The notes under the pieces: model-generated
The model's database searches: none
Told to the model about the DNA's origin: nothing
Seen by the model: the letters and a program-made list of their open reading frames with translations, nothing else
Shown: positions 32,250 through 34,110 of the stretch, piece by piece
How the letters are laid out: every line of letters starts with the position of its first letter
Numbering within the stretch: the stretch's first letter is position 1
Made by a program: the position numbers and the translations under genes
From: an uncultured Subdoligranulum sp.
GTDB lineage: Bacteria > Bacillota > Clostridia > Oscillospirales > Ruminococcaceae
Direction of reading: 5' to 3'
DNA: 34,110 nt
Assembly (NCBI GenBank): GCA_900545545.1
Contig: UQZO01000021.1
Coordinates: forward strand, 1 to 34,110

Positions 32250-33156
32250 AAAATTCCTCTTTTCTGAAAGCCCGCACCCAGGCCAGCGTCTGGGGTGTGA
32301 GCAGCACCGGGCGGCTGCGCAGCGTGCCCAGAAACGCCTGCAGCGCCGTACCGTTTTTGGTATGCACACAGACGGTGATCTCATCCCGCACCGCCTGCTC
32401 ACTCTCGGGGTAAAGGGTCAGGTACCGGGTGCAGAGCTGCTGCGCCCGGGCATAGCGTTTTTGCTGCAATTCCACCTGGATGCGGTGGTGCACAAAATCC
32501 TCCGCCGGGCGGGGCGCCCGCAGCAGCCGGTCCGAAAGGGCGCAGTACCGCGCCAGCAGACGGCGGCGGGTATCTTCGTCATACAAATCAGTCTGCACCG
32601 CCGCATACAGGCACCCTTCCCACGCGGCGGAGGCTTCGGCATCCCGGGGGGCCTTGCGCCAGCGGGTCTGGGCTTCGTCCAGCTGCTGCTGCATCTTGCG
32701 CCGCAGTTCCATAATGGCCACACTGGCATAGTGGGAGGTCTCGCCGTCCTCATTGGCCAGGGCGCGGCGCAGCACCGGCAGGTAGGCCAGGGGATTTTCC
32801 ACATTGAGCAGTTCCATCACCGCCCGGCGGCGGTACTCCCGGTCTGATACCTGAAGCGCCTCCTCCATGGGGACACGGTCGGTTTCGGCACGCAAATCGG
32901 GGGATTGCATCCGGCGCAGATCGTCGGGGCAAAATACCGCCCCGCGGCAGAATTCGTGGTAGTCCGGCTTTTCCCGGTGCCCGGCGCGGCAATCCCAGAA
33001 CCAGAGCAGCAGCGGCCCCGCCCCCGGCAGTACCAGGCAGACCGCCAGACTGAGTACACCTTGCCGCAAACTGCCCGCCCGCCGGGCCAGCAGCCGGGCG
33101 CAGGCCACGCAAAAAGCCAGGTAGAGCGCTGCCACCAGAAGGGCAAATTCCCTCAT
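32233..33156 (-). CDS. pelE: PelE-like membrane protein with helical repeats
   Basis: This 307-residue protein has two membrane helices near the N-terminus (about 3-22 and 30-53). A long, charged helical region (about 90-300) follows, including repeat-like segments RRAVMELLNVENPLAYLP, AIMELRRKMQQQLDEAQTRW and QLCTRYLTLYPESEQAV that look TPR- or HEAT-like. Sequence alone gives modest evidence; the place between a PelD-like and a PelA-like gene makes PelE likely, since PelE in Pseudomonas is a membrane protein with TPRs joining PelD and PelG. The ATG at 33156 overlaps the pelD stop in ATGA, with GGAGG seven bases upstream. A longer open frame to the contig end starts in adapter sequence and is not real. 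Confidence 0.8.
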   Translation of the reverse strand: MREFALLVAALYLAFCVACARLLARRAGSLRQGVLSLAVCLVLPGAGPLLLWFWDCRAGHREKPDYHEFCRGAVFCPDDLRRMQSPDLRAETDRVPMEEALQVSDREYRRRAVMELLNVENPLAYLPVLRRALANEDGETSHYASVAIMELRRKMQQQLDEAQTRWRKAPRDAEASAAWEGCLYAAVQTDLYDEDTRRRLLARYCALSDRLLRAPRPAEDFVHHRIQVELQQKRYARAQQLCTRYLTLYPESEQAVRDEITVCVHTKNGTALQAFLGTLRSRPVLLTPQTLAWVRAFRKEEFCEQRS

Positions 33157-34080
33157 GCCGAAACCTCCTCCCCCGGGGCCAGCGTGCGCACCAGGTCCCG
33201 GCCGATGAGTTCCATCACGACCTTGAGCAGGTCGCGGTAATAGGTGGTAAAGCGGTCGGGGCCCAGGTCGTAGGCCGCCACCAGGCCGTACAGCTGCCCG
33301 CCGCAGCGGATGGCTGCCGCCAGGTCCGGGCGGCCGGGTGTGAGTTCGGTATTGGCAAACACCGGCTGCCGGGCCAGCTCGCTGCACAGGGCGGCCAGCT
33401 TTTTGCCGTCGGGCACCGCGGGGGCACGGCCCTCCATCGCCGCCGAGCAGGCCGCCAGATGAGCGCTGCTGCCCCCTGGGTCCATGCGGTAGACCGCCAC
33501 ATGGTCGCATTCCAGCAGATTTTCCACAATGCCCACCGTGTGCTGCAAAATCCGGGGCGGGTCCAGCGCATCCAGCTCCTGCACAATGCGGTAAAGGTCG
33601 GCAAAACTGTGGCGCTCCGCCGTGATGCGCTGCTGCAGCAGGCTCTTGATTTCCAGCGTTTCCCCCTGCACCGTTTGCAGCTGAGTGCATTTTTCTTCCA
33701 GCAGGCGGTTTTTGCGGCGCAGGGCTTCCGCCTCGTCCCGGCGGCGGCCGGTCAGGTAGCCCAGCACCGAGCCGGTGACCGCATAAATCACAAAGGGCAC
33801 CCAGGTATCCACGCTGTAAAGCAGGTAGCTGATATCCACATAGGAGGCCGCCAAACTGTACAGGTAGGAAAGTGACGCCAGCGCCACCGCAAGCAGCCCC
33901 AGCCCGCTGCCGTAGCAGCAGGCCACCAGCGCCACAAACATCAGGCGGATATCCACATATTTTAAGTCCGACACATCCTTGGAAAAGCGCAGCAGCACCA
34001 GCGTGATACCGAACAGCACCAGCGTTTCGGCGGTGGCCCGCAGCAGCGGATGGGGCGTGCGCTGCCGGGCAGCGCTGGGC
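33153..34080 (-). CDS. pelD: PelD-like GAF-domain membrane protein, 5' end missing
   Basis: The reading frame enters from the contig end; its genuine part starts at base 34080 or just below, and about 308 residues remain. About four membrane helices occupy the first 105 residues (LVLFGITLVLLRF, LMFVALVACCYGSGLGLLAVAL, VPFVIYAVTGSVLGYL). A stalk helix follows (RRRDEAEALRRKNRLLEEK), then a GAF domain (LYRIVQELDALDPPRILQHT to LLKVVMELIGRDLV). The protein ends there; the GGDEF-like domain with the RxxD c-di-GMP site of Pseudomonas PelD is absent. Only a few N-terminal residues seem lost. The first residues of the apparent ORF (MCIRDR) are adapter. Stop and pelE start overlap by four bases. Confidence 0.8.
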
Positions 34081-34110
34081 CTGTCTCTTATACACATATG
34101 ACGCTGCCGA
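34081..34110. other. Nextera transposase adapter remnant (not genomic)
   Basis: The last 30 bases match the Nextera read-through adapter, beginning CTGTCTCTTATACACAT and continuing into GACGCTGCCGA, with one difference (A instead of C at 34098). The reverse strand codes for MCIRDR and (V/M)YKRQ, peptides well known as adapter contamination in predicted proteins. The contig's true sequence therefore ends near 34080. Confidence 0.95.

Noticed and set aside
30585..32267. 560-residue plus-strand open frame opposite the deacetylase gene
   Set aside because: Shadow of a conserved gene in GC-rich DNA; low-complexity His/Gly/Val composition and no recognisable domain. The same holds for the long frames at 7739-9079, 11903-13321 and 18622-20154.
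33740..33760. RRRD (RxxD-like) in the PelD-like protein as a c-di-GMP I-site
   Set aside because: It lies in the charged stalk helix just after the membrane segment, not in a GGDEF fold, so the match is accidental.
32233..34095. 620-residue frame starting (V/M)YKRQ at the contig end
   Set aside because: The start is in adapter sequence and the first half is out of frame with PelD. Only the PelE part from 33156 is genuine.
1..34110. CRISPR arrays, insertion sequences, prophage, tRNA or rRNA genes
   Set aside because: I saw no regularly spaced repeats, transposase or phage proteins, or tRNA/rRNA-like sequences in the window.

Overview
The window is GC-rich, dense bacterial DNA with strong Shine-Dalgarno sites and many intrinsic terminators. 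The gene set is that of a Gram-positive anaerobic gut Clostridium-class organism of the Faecalibacterium/Gemmiger/Subdoligranulum type: a beta-mannan-oligosaccharide locus like the one known from Faecalibacterium and Roseburia, a CUT1 sugar transporter without its own ATPase, hybrid cluster protein, and a Gram-positive type pel cluster. The species call is inference. The last 30 bases are Nextera adapter rather than genome, so this is the end of an assembled contig.

Layout. 1-882 (+): the end of a transketolase C-terminal subunit overlapping ribulose-phosphate 3-epimerase. 934-4827 (-): a three-gene operon of CE2-type acetylesterase, phosphohexomutase, and a GH1 beta-glucosidase that is a pseudogene (one nonsense codon plus an out-of-frame internal deletion that removes the acid/base motif). 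5026-6015 (+): a divergent LacI-family regulator. 6274-18426 (+): solute-binding lipoprotein, two permeases, GH130_2 phosphorylase, mannobiose/cellobiose 2-epimerase, GH130_1 phosphorylase, an SGNH acetylesterase (CE17-like), a DUF624 membrane protein, GH36 alpha-galactosidase and GH113 mannosidase. Apart from the binding lipoprotein, the enzymes have no visible signal peptide. Acetylated, galactosylated manno-oligosaccharides released by other organisms would be imported whole, stripped of acetyl and galactosyl groups, epimerised at the reducing end and phosphorolysed to mannose 1-phosphate, which the phosphomutase feeds to glycolysis.

18496-20491 (-): hybrid cluster protein and a small cupin, transcribed from a promoter with a perfect CRP/FNR-type palindrome near -41.5. 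20757-22908 (+): xylulokinase and a DUF4867 cupin-like protein with a good sigma-70 promoter.

22967-34080 (-): nine tightly coupled genes, in transcription order PelD-like (5' end lost at the contig edge), PelE-like, PelA-deacetylase-like (DUF2194), PelF, PelG, CotH kinase-like, VTC-domain, DUF4956 and DUF4832 proteins. This is a Gram-positive pel exopolysaccharide cluster with two departures. Its PelD stops after the GAF domain, without the GGDEF domain that binds c-di-GMP in Pseudomonas. Its 3' half carries a CotH/VTC/DUF4956/DUF4832 module joined to the pel genes by overlapping reading frames. This is the part of the window most likely to hold an undescribed system.
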